Of a stretch of 64,000 nucleotides of DNA, positions 49,825 through 57,652 are shown one piece after another. Within the stretch, counting starts at the first letter, position 1, and every line of letters starts with the position of its first letter. The notes beneath the pieces are model-generated. The model was not told the origin of the DNA. It worked only from the letters and a program-made list of their open reading frames with translations, and ran no database searches. The translations under genes and the position numbers were made by a program. The stretch covers positions 248,001 to 312,000 of the forward strand of contig DHZH01000006.1 in the NCBI GenBank assembly GCA_002414385.1, read 5' to 3'. The stretch is from Gammaproteobacteria bacterium UBA5109 (lineage in GTDB: Bacteria > Pseudomonadota > Gammaproteobacteria > Pseudomonadales > Pseudohongiellaceae).

Positions 49825-50205
49825 ATGGATAAGGAATCAGAACAGGTTCTGGCGCAGATGGGCAAGGTTCCGGATATCAATGTGGAAGTAGCCTATGCCC
49901 TGCCGGACAAACAGTACCTGATTCCGCTGACTGTCAAACAGGGCTCAAGCGCGCTGGCGGCCGTGCTGGCATCCGGCATCACAACTCAATGCCCGGAGCT
50001 GGATATCAAGCAGGCAAAGATGGGTATTTTTTCCAAAGCCCTGGATGGCAAGCTGATGCCGACCCCGGATAAGTATGAATTGCAGGATAAAGACCGCGTG
50101 GAAATTTACCGGCCGCTGTTAATCGATCCGAAACAGGCCAGAAAGCAACGGGCCGAAAAAGCCCGGCAGGAACAACAAAAGAAAAAGGCCTTGAAAAAAG
50201 GCTAG
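49825..50205 (+). CDS. rnfH: RnfH family protein
   Basis: Encodes 126 residues with a ubiquitin-like beta-grasp core: INVEVAYALPDKQYLIPLTV, AKMGIFSKALDGKLMPTPDKYELQ and DRVEIYRPLLIDPKQARKQRA, followed by a basic, Lys/Gln-rich tail. The family is also called PasI, proposed as antitoxin to PasT/RatA in some strains, although evidence is mixed. It sits directly after ratA on one transcript and converges with bamE, whose stop is two bases away. Confidence 0.93.
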   Translation: MDKESEQVLAQMGKVPDINVEVAYALPDKQYLIPLTVKQGSSALAAVLASGITTQCPELDIKQAKMGIFSKALDGKLMPTPDKYELQDKDRVEIYRPLLIDPKQARKQRAEKARQEQQKKKALKKG

Positions 50206-50206
50206 G

Positions 50207-50590
50207 CTAATTGGCGGCCGTCTGGCCAAACTGGTCGTTTTCCGGCGTTTGCTCGAAGTCACCCTCGAAGTGAGTCATCAGGCCGGCATCATCAAAGAAA
50301 ATCGTGATGCGCTCCTGAACGCGCTCGCCACCACCGGGCTGAAAACTGTAGACATAATCCCAGCGGTTCTGGTCAAAAGTGTCCTGTATCAGGGGGGTGC
50401 CCATGATGAAGTTGACCTGGCGTTTGGTCAGTCCCGGGCGTAACTGGTCCACCTGTTCCTGTGAGATAATGTTGCCCTGCGGGATATCCAGGCGGTAGAC
50501 GCCGGGAAAACGCAAGGGGCCGGAGCAGGCTGTCAGTGACAGAATCAGTATTGCGGTGATCAGTTGTTTCAAGTGTATGGCTCTGAGCAT
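50207..50590 (-). CDS. bamE: Outer-membrane assembly lipoprotein BamE
   Basis: Encodes 127 residues. A lipoprotein signal ends in the lipobox LTAC (Cys at ~22). The mature protein has the BamE/OmlA core: YRLDIPQGNIISQEQVDQLR, PGLTKRQVNFIMGTPLIQD and WDYVYSFQPGGGE, plus a terminal strand. BamE is a small lipoprotein of the BAM complex that inserts beta-barrel proteins into the outer membrane. It is divergent from fur, the usual gammaproteobacterial neighbourhood. Confidence 0.95.
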   Translation of the reverse strand: MLRAIHLKQLITAILILSLTACSGPLRFPGVYRLDIPQGNIISQEQVDQLRPGLTKRQVNFIMGTPLIQDTFDQNRWDYVYSFQPGGGERVQERITIFFDDAGLMTHFEGDFEQTPENDQFGQTAAN

Positions 50591-50693
50591 TAATCTTTAC
50601 TTGCGTGCGTGGGAAGGCATAATACCCGAATCCCTTATTATGTTACAGATATGGGTTAGAATCACAAAAACAAGCGATTGAGGAAGAAGTCTA

Positions 50694-51107
50694 ATGTCTG
50701 GAGAAAATCAGGAGCTGCGTGCAGCCGGACTCAAAGTCACCCTGCCACGCGTGAAAATCATGCAAATCCTGGAGGCAGCCGAATCCCGCCATATGAGTGC
50801 GGAGGATGTCTACAAGGCTCTGCGTGATGCCGATGAGGATGTCGGACTGGCCACTGTCTATCGCGTTCTGACCCAGTTTGAATCAGCCGGCCTGGTGATG
50901 CGTCACCATTTTGAAGGCGGCCACTCCGTCTTCGAGATGATGACTGAAGATCACCATGACCATATCGTCTGCACCAAGTGCGGCAAAGTGGAAGAGTTTT
51001 ACGATGCCGTGATTGAGGAACAGCAGAAGAAGCAGGCGAAGGCGAAAGGCTTCACCATCAGTGACCACTCACTTTATATATATGGCCTCTGTAAGGATTG
51101 CCAATAA
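50694..51107 (+). CDS. fur: Ferric uptake regulator Fur
   Basis: Encodes 137 residues. The N-terminal winged helix contains RAAGLKVTLPRVKIMQIL and ATVYRVLTQFESAGLV (recognition helix). The dimer/metal domain has HHDHIVCTKCGKVEEF, with CxxC (CTKC) and a second GLCKDC near the C-terminus. Fur with Fe(II) represses iron uptake genes. The stop codon TAA (51105-51107) lies within the left end of an imperfect inverted repeat. AGGAAG precedes the ATG. Confidence 0.97.
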   Translation: MSGENQELRAAGLKVTLPRVKIMQILEAAESRHMSAEDVYKALRDADEDVGLATVYRVLTQFESAGLVMRHHFEGGHSVFEMMTEDHHDHIVCTKCGKVEEFYDAVIEEQQKKQAKAKGFTISDHSLYIYGLCKDCQ

Positions 51108-51231
51108 GGCCTGTTACGCTCGGTTATTCTTCGTTGCGAGTATTTTTGAAAATGCTCATTTACTGGATTTTTAAATTCCGCTTTTCAAAGATACTCACGC
51201 CTTAACTAACCATCGCTCACGATGGCCTTAT
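51104..51231. repeat. Imperfect ~128-base inverted repeat after fur
   Basis: The left end ATAAGGCC (51104) is mirrored by GGCCTTAT ending at 51231. Inside, GCGAGTATTTTTGAAAATGC on the left matches the complement of GCTTTTCAAAGATACTCACGC on the right. The right arm has its own perfect hairpin CCATCG-CTCA-CGATGG (51210-51225). It looks like a MITE- or REP-pair remnant and may act as a terminator for fur. Confidence 0.6.
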
Positions 51232-51281
51232 GAAGTAAATGCTATCAGGCTGCAATGCCTGAGACAGTCAGGTTTTGAAGG

Positions 51282-51433
51282 TCAGTTCGTTTGCTCCATG
51301 GTGATAGCAGCAATATTGCCTTCGATATCCAGGTCCAAAATCGTGTTTTCATCCAGATCTTTTGATTCTGTAATGTCTGTATTTTTAACTCAATATACAG
51401 AGTATCTGTGTCTTCGAAGTAACATAACTTCAT
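51282..51433 (-). pseudogene. DUF2283-type small protein, single-base frameshift
   Basis: The start MKLCYFEDTDTLYIELK fits DUF2283. A run of five A on the coding strand (plus 51382-51386, T) then shifts the frame. With a sixth base it would continue NTDITESKDLDENTILDLD and end EGNIAAITMEQTN at 51282, the expected ~50 residues. In the present frame an unrelated 62-residue product would end at 51245. The function of DUF2283 is unknown. It follows hicB by 26 bases on the same strand. Confidence 0.7.
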
Positions 51434-51459
51434 TGTCTTAACTCAGGTAAATAAGGACT

Positions 51460-51675
51460 TTAAGCAGCGATCTCGACGTACGAGGATTTGGTGGAGGGTT
51501 TGGGAATTTCAAGTCCTTCGGCTTTCATGCCTGATATGTGAAACTCAATTGCTTCGCGCATACTGGCCTCAGTTTCTTCAGAAGTGTTTCCAGTGGCCAC
51601 ACAGCCAGGCAGGTCAGGAGAATACGCCGAAAAACCAGACTCCGTTTTTTCAATGATTATCAGGTACTTGGTCAT
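51460..51675 (-). CDS. hicB: HicB-family antitoxin
   Basis: Encodes 71 residues with the HicB partial RNase H-like fold: YLIIIEKTESGFSAYSPDLP, GCVATGNTSEETEASMREAI and EFHISGMKAEGLEIPKP. There is no C-terminal DNA-binding domain, so this is the short form. HicB neutralises HicA. It starts three bases after the hicA stop, and the two are coupled. Confidence 0.9.
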   Translation of the reverse strand: MTKYLIIIEKTESGFSAYSPDLPGCVATGNTSEETEASMREAIEFHISGMKAEGLEIPKPSTKSSYVEIAA

Positions 51676-51678
51676 CTT

Positions 51679-51855
51679 TTAATCCTGCTTGATGATGCTG
51701 TTGATGGTTCCTTTTGCCAGATCCTTGTTCAACTTTCCGGCGATTGTGACCAGCCCTTTCTTGTTCGGATGCCTGAACTGGCGGTGACTTCCATTTGTCC
51801 GTCTGAGAAACCAGCCATCAGCCTCAATCAATTTAATAGCTTCTTTTACCTTCAT
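51679..51855 (-). CDS. hicA: HicA-family mRNA interferase toxin
   Basis: Encodes 58 residues: a double-stranded RNA-binding-like fold with MKVKEAIKLIEADGWFLRRT, the active-site His in NGSHRQFRHP, and GLVTIAGKLNKDLAKGT before a terminal helix. Key residues and length are intact. HicA degrades mRNA and tmRNA when not bound by HicB. It is the first gene of the hicAB pair and lies 41 bases from the recN stop on the same strand. Confidence 0.92.
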   Translation of the reverse strand: MKVKEAIKLIEADGWFLRRTNGSHRQFRHPNKKGLVTIAGKLNKDLAKGTINSIIKQD

Positions 51856-51896
51856 TAAACATACATCCCTGTACGTTTTTTATAGCAGAACTTCGT

Positions 51897-53561
51897 TTAT
51901 GACGCCATCATCTGCCGGGCGTGAGCCATGGAGCTTTCATTGTCGGCATTGCCGCCGAGCATGCGGGCAATTTCGGTGACTTTGTCTTCGCCGGTAAGTG
52001 CTTCGACCCTGGTGCTGATTGCTGATTTGCCAGCCGCTTTGCTGACATATAAATGCTGATGCCCCTGGCTGGCAACCTGGGCCTGGTGGGTGACGCACAG
52101 TACCTGGCCCTTATCCCCGAGCTGGCGCAGCAATTCGCCGACTGACAGAGCGACGGTGCCGCCGATGCCGACATCGACTTCATCAAAGATTAGTGAGGGG
52201 ATTGCGGAGGTCTGGGCGGTGACGACCTGGATCGCCAGCGAGATGCGCGACAGCTCACCGCCGGAAGCGATCTTGATCAGCGCTTTGGGAGACTGGCCGG
52301 GGTTGGTGCTGACCAGGAATTCAATGCTTTCATTGCCCTTGCCGGATAGTCTGGGGCCGCTGTTTTCCTGCAGGGCCACGGAAAAGCTGGCGGTATTCAT
52401 ATCCAGTTTGTGCAGCTGCCTGTTGACGGCCTCACTGAGGGCTTTGGCGCCTTTTTTACGCTTGTCACTGAGGCTGTCAGCCAGCTTTTGGTATTCCTGC
52501 GCCAGCGCATCCAGTTGCTGTTGCAGTTTCTCAAGCTGTTCATCGGCGGATGACACTGAGCCAAGCTGCTCCTTAAGTTCCTGATGAAAGCCTGCCAGTT
52601 CATCGGGTTTGACCCGGTGTTTGCGCGCCAATTGATGCACAGCAGACAGACGCTCATCGACTTCCTGCAGCCGGCCCGGATTGATTTCCATGGCGTCGGC
52701 GGCATGGTTCAGTTCGCTGCCGGCTTCCTCCAGCTGAATCATGGCGGTATTGAGCAGTTCATAGGCGCTTTCGACCTGCTTGCTGCGATAGGGTAAGTCA
52801 TCCAGCAGACCTATTACCTGGGCAATGGCGGACTGAAGGTTCTGGCTGTCATTGTCCCGGCAGATATCCAGGGCGCTTTGCAGGGTGTTGAGAATGGTCT
52901 CGGCATGCGAGAGTTGCTGGTGTTCGGCTTCCAGTTCGGGATATTCAGCGTCGCCCAGATTCAGTTCATCCAGTTCCCGGAGCTGATATTGCTGTAACTC
53001 GAAGCGGGCATTGTGTTCTTCAGCCTGGCTCTGCAGTTCCTCCAGTTCATCGTTCAGTGCGCGCCAGGCCTGGGCCTTTTCCGCGACCTGTGCCGCCAGT
53101 TTGCGGGTTTCGCAGTAATCATCCAGCAGGCGCTGGTGGGTAGCGGTTTTCAGCAGCGATTGATGTTCATGCTGACTGTGGATATCGACCAGCATGTCGC
53201 CAAGCTGCTTGAGTTCATTCAGGGTGACCGGATGCCCGTTGATATAGGCTTTGGAACGTCCCTCGGCGGTGACGATACGGCGCAGAATACAGCTATCATC
53301 GGCCTCGTAGTCCTGTTCCCTGAGCCAGTCCTGTGCGTCGGGATTGTCGCTGATGATAAAGCTGGCGGATATTTCCGCCTTGTCCTGGCCGGGCTGAATG
53401 ACCTCTTTATCGGCCCGGTCGCCCAGGGTCAGGGACAGGGCATCAAGCATGATGGACTTACCGGCGCCGGTTTCTCCGGTAATTACCGTCATGCCGTTTT
53501 GCAGCTCGAGATCGAGCTGTTCAACGATGGCATAGTGCTTGATGGTCAGTTGGCTGAGCAT
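51897..53561 (-). CDS. recN: DNA repair protein RecN
   Basis: Encodes 554 residues of the SMC-like repair ATPase. It starts MLSQLTIKHYAIVEQLDLEL, with Walker A ITGETGAGKSIMLDAL close behind, a long central coiled coil (~150-370), the ABC signature IASGGELSRISLA and Walker B LIFDEVDVGIGG near the C-terminus. RecN acts early in double-strand break repair. The ATG at 53561 is used because family members begin there; an upstream in-frame ATG at 53684 is not. Only a degenerate CTGT-N8-CAGG LexA-like box is seen upstream. Confidence 0.95.
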   Translation of the reverse strand: MLSQLTIKHYAIVEQLDLELQNGMTVITGETGAGKSIMLDALSLTLGDRADKEVIQPGQDKAEISASFIISDNPDAQDWLREQDYEADDSCILRRIVTAEGRSKAYINGHPVTLNELKQLGDMLVDIHSQHEHQSLLKTATHQRLLDDYCETRKLAAQVAEKAQAWRALNDELEELQSQAEEHNARFELQQYQLRELDELNLGDAEYPELEAEHQQLSHAETILNTLQSALDICRDNDSQNLQSAIAQVIGLLDDLPYRSKQVESAYELLNTAMIQLEEAGSELNHAADAMEINPGRLQEVDERLSAVHQLARKHRVKPDELAGFHQELKEQLGSVSSADEQLEKLQQQLDALAQEYQKLADSLSDKRKKGAKALSEAVNRQLHKLDMNTASFSVALQENSGPRLSGKGNESIEFLVSTNPGQSPKALIKIASGGELSRISLAIQVVTAQTSAIPSLIFDEVDVGIGGTVALSVGELLRQLGDKGQVLCVTHQAQVASQGHQHLYVSKAAGKSAISTRVEALTGEDKVTEIARMLGGNADNESSMAHARQMMAS

Positions 53562-53658
53562 GCGGCTGAGAACTTGGTAAAGATGTCCTGATTGTAGTAC
53601 AGAATCCGAATCGCTTTCGATGACTATTTTACTGCGCACATTTTTGTGGAAAAAAACG

Positions 53659-53687
53659 CTTGAAAGCTCAGATGCTGACCCCATATT
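53659..53687 (+). promoter_or_regulatory. Sigma-32 heat-shock promoter of grpE
   Basis: CTTGAAA (53659-53665), a 13-base spacer and CCCCATATT (53679-53687) match the RpoH consensus almost perfectly, 49 bases before the grpE ATG. Confidence 0.88.
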
Positions 53688-53735
53688 GCGTCTATCTGAT
53701 TGACCTCACCTGAAAACCCGTATTTGGAGGAAAGC

Positions 53736-54338
53736 ATGGCGGACGAGGAAGCTTCAAATAAAACAAAAGACGAGGCACAGGATTCTCAGCCTGAGGATAA
53801 AGCAAGCAAAGCGCAGCAGAACTCCGAACACGAGGAACAGAATGTGCCAGAACATGATGAGGAAGTTGATTCCGAACTGCAGGAAGCTATTGATGAAGCA
53901 GTAGCAGCGGCCCTGGCCGAGCAGCGTGATACGGTGATGCGCGCACAGGCCGAAGTGCAGAACATGCGCCGTCGCTGTGAAGTCGATGTCGAAAAGGCGC
54001 ATAAATTCGCGCTGGAAAAATTCAGTGCCGAGCTGGTCTCGGTGATGGATAACATGGAGCGTGCCATGCAGGCAGTTGGTGACCCGCAGGATGAAAAGGT
54101 CAAAGGGCTGTTTGAAGGCCTGGAGCTCACCATGAAAGAGTTCCTCAACATTCTCAGGAAATATGATATCGAACAGCTTGACCCGCAGGGTGAACCATTT
54201 GACCCGCAGATTCATGAAGCCATGTCGATGGTGGAAAATCCGGACGTAGAACCGAATACGGTGATCAACGTTTTTCAGAAAGGCTACACATTGAATGGCA
54301 GGGTTATCCGGCCTGCGATGGTAGTGGTTTCAAAATAA
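53736..54338 (+). CDS. grpE: Nucleotide exchange factor GrpE
   Basis: Encodes 200 residues. The N-terminal ~60 are acidic and disordered, followed by the long dimerisation helix (RAQAEVQNMRRRCEVDVEKA) and the C-terminal beta domain with FDPQIHEAMSMVE and TVINVFQKGYTLNGRVIRPA. GrpE releases ADP from DnaK. GGAGGA precedes the ATG at 53736; an in-frame ATG at 53700 is ignored. Driven by a sigma-32 promoter. First gene of grpE-dnaK-dnaJ. Confidence 0.96.
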   Translation: MADEEASNKTKDEAQDSQPEDKASKAQQNSEHEEQNVPEHDEEVDSELQEAIDEAVAAALAEQRDTVMRAQAEVQNMRRRCEVDVEKAHKFALEKFSAELVSVMDNMERAMQAVGDPQDEKVKGLFEGLELTMKEFLNILRKYDIEQLDPQGEPFDPQIHEAMSMVENPDVEPNTVINVFQKGYTLNGRVIRPAMVVVSK

Positions 54339-54371
54339 CCTTAAAAAATATCAGGTAATTGGGTCCCGGTC

Positions 54372-54400
54372 CTTGAAATATAAGACACAGGGCCAATATA
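54372..54400 (+). promoter_or_regulatory. Possible sigma-32 promoter of dnaK
   Basis: CTTGAAA (54372-54378) matches the RpoH -35 element; GGCCAATATA (54391-54400) is a weaker -10 after 12-14 bases. It lies in the 141-base grpE-dnaK gap, about 80 bases before the dnaK ATG. Confidence 0.6.
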
Positions 54401-54479
54401 TAAAGCAGAACAGGTGTGGCAGGCGAGAGCCTGGATTTTCTCAAGGCACACCAAGTAAACGAAGTGGAGATATAAAGTT

Positions 54480-56417
54480 ATGGGAAAAATAATTGGTATT
54501 GACCTGGGTACTACCAATTCCTGCGTCGCCGTAATGGAAGGTGGCAAGGCCAAGGTTATTGAAAATGCTGAAGGTGATCGCACCACACCGTCGATTATTG
54601 CTTACACGGAAGATGGCGAGACTCTGGTCGGACAACCGGCAAAACGCCAGTCGGTGACCAACCCCGACAACACTCTGTATGCAATCAAGCGTCTGATCGG
54701 CCGTCAGTTCAAAGACGATGTCGTACAGAAAGACGTCAAAATGGTGCCCTACAAGATAGTTGAGGCGGACAATGGCGACGCCTGGGTGGAAGTGCGCGGT
54801 AAAAAAATGGCACCGCCTGAGGTTTCCGCACAGGTACTGAAGAAAATGAAGAAAACGGCTGAGGATTACCTGGGTGAAAAGGTGACCGAAGCGGTTATTA
54901 CGGTGCCTGCCTATTTTAATGATTCGCAGCGTCAGGCAACCAAGGACGCCGGTAAAATTGCCGGCCTGGAAGTAAAACGTATTATCAACGAACCAACAGC
55001 TGCCGCGCTGGCCTATGGCATGGACAAGAAAAGTGGCGATTCCACAATTGCTGTCTATGACCTGGGTGGCGGTACTTTTGATATTTCAATTATCGAGATT
55101 GCCGAGACCGATGGTGAACATTCCTTTGAAGTGCTCTCTACCAATGGTGATACCTTCCTTGGTGGTGAGGATTTCGACCTGCGCCTGATTGACTATCTGG
55201 CCGATGAATTCAAGAAAAGCAGCGGTATGGACCTGCACAATGATCCGCTGGCCCTGCAGCGTCTGAAAGAGGCTGCCGAGAAAGCCAAGATTGAACTGTC
55301 TTCCTCACAGCAGACTGAGGTCAACCTGCCGTATATCACGGCCGATGCCAGTGGTCCGAAACACCTGGTCGTTAAACTGACCCGCTCCAAGCTGGAGTCT
55401 CTGGTGGAAGATCTGGTTGATCGCACGATTGGCCCGGTTGAAACAGCGCTGAAAGATGCCGGCCTGAATGTTTCAGAGATTAATGATGTGATTCTGGTCG
55501 GTGGCCAGACCCGTATGCCGCTGGTAGGGAAAAAAGTTGCCGACTTCTTCAAGAAAGAAGCCCGTCGTGATGTGAATCCGGATGAAGCCGTGGCCATGGG
55601 TGCGTCCATCCAGGCTGCCGTCCTGGCCGGAGACGTGACCGATGTACTGTTGCTGGATGTTACGCCGCTGACACTGGGTATTGAAACCCTGGGTGGCGTG
55701 GCAACACCGCTGATTGAAAAGAACACCACGATTCCGGTGAGCAAGAAACAGACTTTTTCAACCGCTGAAGACAATCAGACTGCCGTGACGATTCATGTCG
55801 TGCAGGGTGAGCGCAAGCAGGCTGCACAGAATAAATCCCTGGGTCGTTTTGACCTCACGGATCTGCCGCCTTCACCACGAGGCATGCCACAGATCGAGGT
55901 AAGCTTTGATCTGAATGCAGACGGTATCCTCAATGTGTCTGCCAAAGACCAGGCGACCGGCAAGGAGCAGTCCATTGTGATCAAGGCCTCCAGTGGTCTG
56001 TCCGATGACGAGATCGACAAAATGGTCGCCGATGCTGAATCGCATGCCGAGGAAGACAAGAAATTCGAAGCGCTGATTACCGCGCGTAATACAGCCGATG
56101 GCCTGGTGCATGCCACCAGGAAAACCCTGACCGAAGCCGAAGACAAGGTTGAGGCCGAGGAGAAAGAGAAAATCGAAGCGGCGATTACCGCTCTGGAAGA
56201 GTCGCTAAAAGGCGATGACCTGGAAGCTATCGAAGCCAGAACCAAGGAACTTACCGAAGCGTCCAGCGGCCTGGCGGAACGCATGTATGCTGAAGCCCAG
56301 CAGGCAGCCGGTGGCGCGGAAGGTGCAGCCGAAGCCGGAGCTCAGGCTGAAGGCGACGGCGCATCTGATGATGCGGTAGATGCCGAGTTTGAAGAAGTAA
56401 AAGAAGACGACAAATAA
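54480..56417 (+). CDS. dnaK: Chaperone DnaK
   Basis: Encodes 645 residues of Hsp70: phosphate-1 IGIDLGTTNSCVAV at the N-terminus, EPTAAALAYG, phosphate-2 VYDLGGGTFDISII, adenosine motif ILVGGQTRMPLV, linker DVLLLDVTPLTLGIET, substrate-binding domain and a helical lid ending in an acidic EFEEVKEDDK tail. It folds and protects client proteins with DnaJ and GrpE. GGAG lies before the ATG. It also serves as the in-window yardstick for the permuted Hsp70-like protein at 40985. Confidence 0.98.
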   Translation: MGKIIGIDLGTTNSCVAVMEGGKAKVIENAEGDRTTPSIIAYTEDGETLVGQPAKRQSVTNPDNTLYAIKRLIGRQFKDDVVQKDVKMVPYKIVEADNGDAWVEVRGKKMAPPEVSAQVLKKMKKTAEDYLGEKVTEAVITVPAYFNDSQRQATKDAGKIAGLEVKRIINEPTAAALAYGMDKKSGDSTIAVYDLGGGTFDISIIEIAETDGEHSFEVLSTNGDTFLGGEDFDLRLIDYLADEFKKSSGMDLHNDPLALQRLKEAAEKAKIELSSSQQTEVNLPYITADASGPKHLVVKLTRSKLESLVEDLVDRTIGPVETALKDAGLNVSEINDVILVGGQTRMPLVGKKVADFFKKEARRDVNPDEAVAMGASIQAAVLAGDVTDVLLLDVTPLTLGIETLGGVATPLIEKNTTIPVSKKQTFSTAEDNQTAVTIHVVQGERKQAAQNKSLGRFDLTDLPPSPRGMPQIEVSFDLNADGILNVSAKDQATGKEQSIVIKASSGLSDDEIDKMVADAESHAEEDKKFEALITARNTADGLVHATRKTLTEAEDKVEAEEKEKIEAAITALEESLKGDDLEAIEARTKELTEASSGLAERMYAEAQQAAGGAEGAAEAGAQAEGDGASDDAVDAEFEEVKEDDK

Positions 56418-56433
56418 AGATGTAAGGTGTAAA

Positions 56434-56468
56434 GGTGTCAGAGTAAATCCACATTTTACGCTGACACC
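56434..56468. repeat. REP-like hairpin between dnaK and dnaJ
   Basis: GGTGTCAGAGTAAA and TTTACGCTGACACC form a 14-base stem with one mismatch (56434-56468). The GTCAGAGTAAA core recalls the GGGGTCAGAGTA repeats at 8542, 22350 and 26293. Confidence 0.55.
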
Positions 56469-56478
56469 GGCCAATAAA

Positions 56479-56511
56479 AACTAACGCGGGTTGGCCTGCG
56501 TTAGTTTTTTT
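56479..56511 (+). terminator. Rho-independent terminator after dnaK
   Basis: AACTAACGC-loop-GCGTTAGTT (9-base perfect stem, 10-base loop) followed by a T run to 56511. It ends 16 bases before the dnaJ ATG, so it should attenuate read-through into dnaJ, keeping DnaJ below DnaK. Confidence 0.85.
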
Positions 56512-56526
56512 CTGTTTAAGGCAGTT

Positions 56527-57651
56527 ATGAGTAAAAGAGATTACTACGAAGTTCTCGGACTGGAGCGCAATGCAAGCCCGGAGGAAGTAAAAAAAGCCTA
56601 CCGCCGCATTGCCATGAAAAACCATCCCGACCGTAATCCCGACGATGCGGAGGCCGAAAAGCGCTTCAAGGAAGCCAATGAGGCTTATGAAGTTCTCACC
56701 GATAAGGAAAAACGCGCTGCCTATGATCAGTTTGGTCATGACGGTGTCGACCCGCAGGGATTCGGTGGTGCCGGTGCGCAGGGTTTCGGGGATATTTTCG
56801 GCGATATATTCGGCGATATATTTGGCGGCGGCGGGGGTCGCGGCCGCTCTCATGTGCAGCGTGGTGCGGATCTAAGCTATACCCTTGAAGTCAGTCTCGA
56901 AGATGCCGTCAAAGGCACCAATGTCAAAATCCGTATACCCACCAGTGTAAGCTGCAGTACCTGTGACGGCAGCGGCGCCAAGCCGGGCACGACTCCTGAA
57001 GACTGTTCCACCTGTGGCGGCATGGGGCAGGTCAGAATGCGCCAGGGACCTTTCTCGGTACAGCAAACCTGCCCGCGTTGTCAGGGTGCCGGCAAAACCA
57101 TCACCGATCCCTGCCATGTGTGTCATGGCCGAGGAGCCGTGCAGGAAAACAAGACTCTTTCAGTGAAAGTCCCCGCCGGTGTCGATAACGGTGATCGCAT
57201 CCGTCTGACCGGAGAAGGTGAAGCCGGTGTTCACGGAGGTCCTCCCGGTGATCTTTATGTGCAGATGGCCGTCAAACCGCATCCGATTTTCGAGCGTGAG
57301 GGACGCAATCTGTATTGCGAAATTCCCATCAGTTTTACTGATGCTGCAATCGGGGGTGAACTTGAAGTTCCGACGCTGGAAGGCAAGGTAAAACTGAAAA
57401 TCCCCTCAGAAACACAGACTGGCAAACTCTTTCGCCTGCGTGGCAAAGGCGTGACCCCGGTTCGCGGTGGCGGGCAGGGAGATCTGCTGTGTCGTGTCGT
57501 GGTTGAAACCCCGATTCACCTGACCAAGCGGCAGAAAGAACTGCTCGAAGAGTTTGAGCAGATTCACCAGAGTCAGGGGAATCGGCAGTCGCCGAAGAAA
57601 TCTGGCTGGTTTGATGGGGTTAAGTCTTTCGTGGAAAGTCTAAAGTCTTAG
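56527..57651 (+). CDS. dnaJ: Co-chaperone DnaJ
   Basis: Encodes 374 residues: J domain with HPD at 33-35, Gly/Phe-rich linker (FGGAGAQGFGDIFGD), four CxxCxGxG zinc repeats (CSTCDGSG, CSTCGGMG, CPRCQGAG, CHVCHGRG), then the two C-terminal beta domains. DnaJ stimulates DnaK ATPase and delivers clients. The ATG at 56527 follows AAGG; an upstream in-frame start at 56491 falls inside the terminator and is not used. Confidence 0.97.
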   Translation: MSKRDYYEVLGLERNASPEEVKKAYRRIAMKNHPDRNPDDAEAEKRFKEANEAYEVLTDKEKRAAYDQFGHDGVDPQGFGGAGAQGFGDIFGDIFGDIFGGGGGRGRSHVQRGADLSYTLEVSLEDAVKGTNVKIRIPTSVSCSTCDGSGAKPGTTPEDCSTCGGMGQVRMRQGPFSVQQTCPRCQGAGKTITDPCHVCHGRGAVQENKTLSVKVPAGVDNGDRIRLTGEGEAGVHGGPPGDLYVQMAVKPHPIFEREGRNLYCEIPISFTDAAIGGELEVPTLEGKVKLKIPSETQTGKLFRLRGKGVTPVRGGGQGDLLCRVVVETPIHLTKRQKELLEEFEQIHQSQGNRQSPKKSGWFDGVKSFVESLKS

Positions 57652-57652
57652 C

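Noticed and set aside
53562..53620. LexA (SOS) box upstream of recN
   Set aside because: The best candidate, CTGTACTACAATCAGG on the minus strand, fits CTGT-N8-ACAG only partly, so SOS control is not claimed from sequence.
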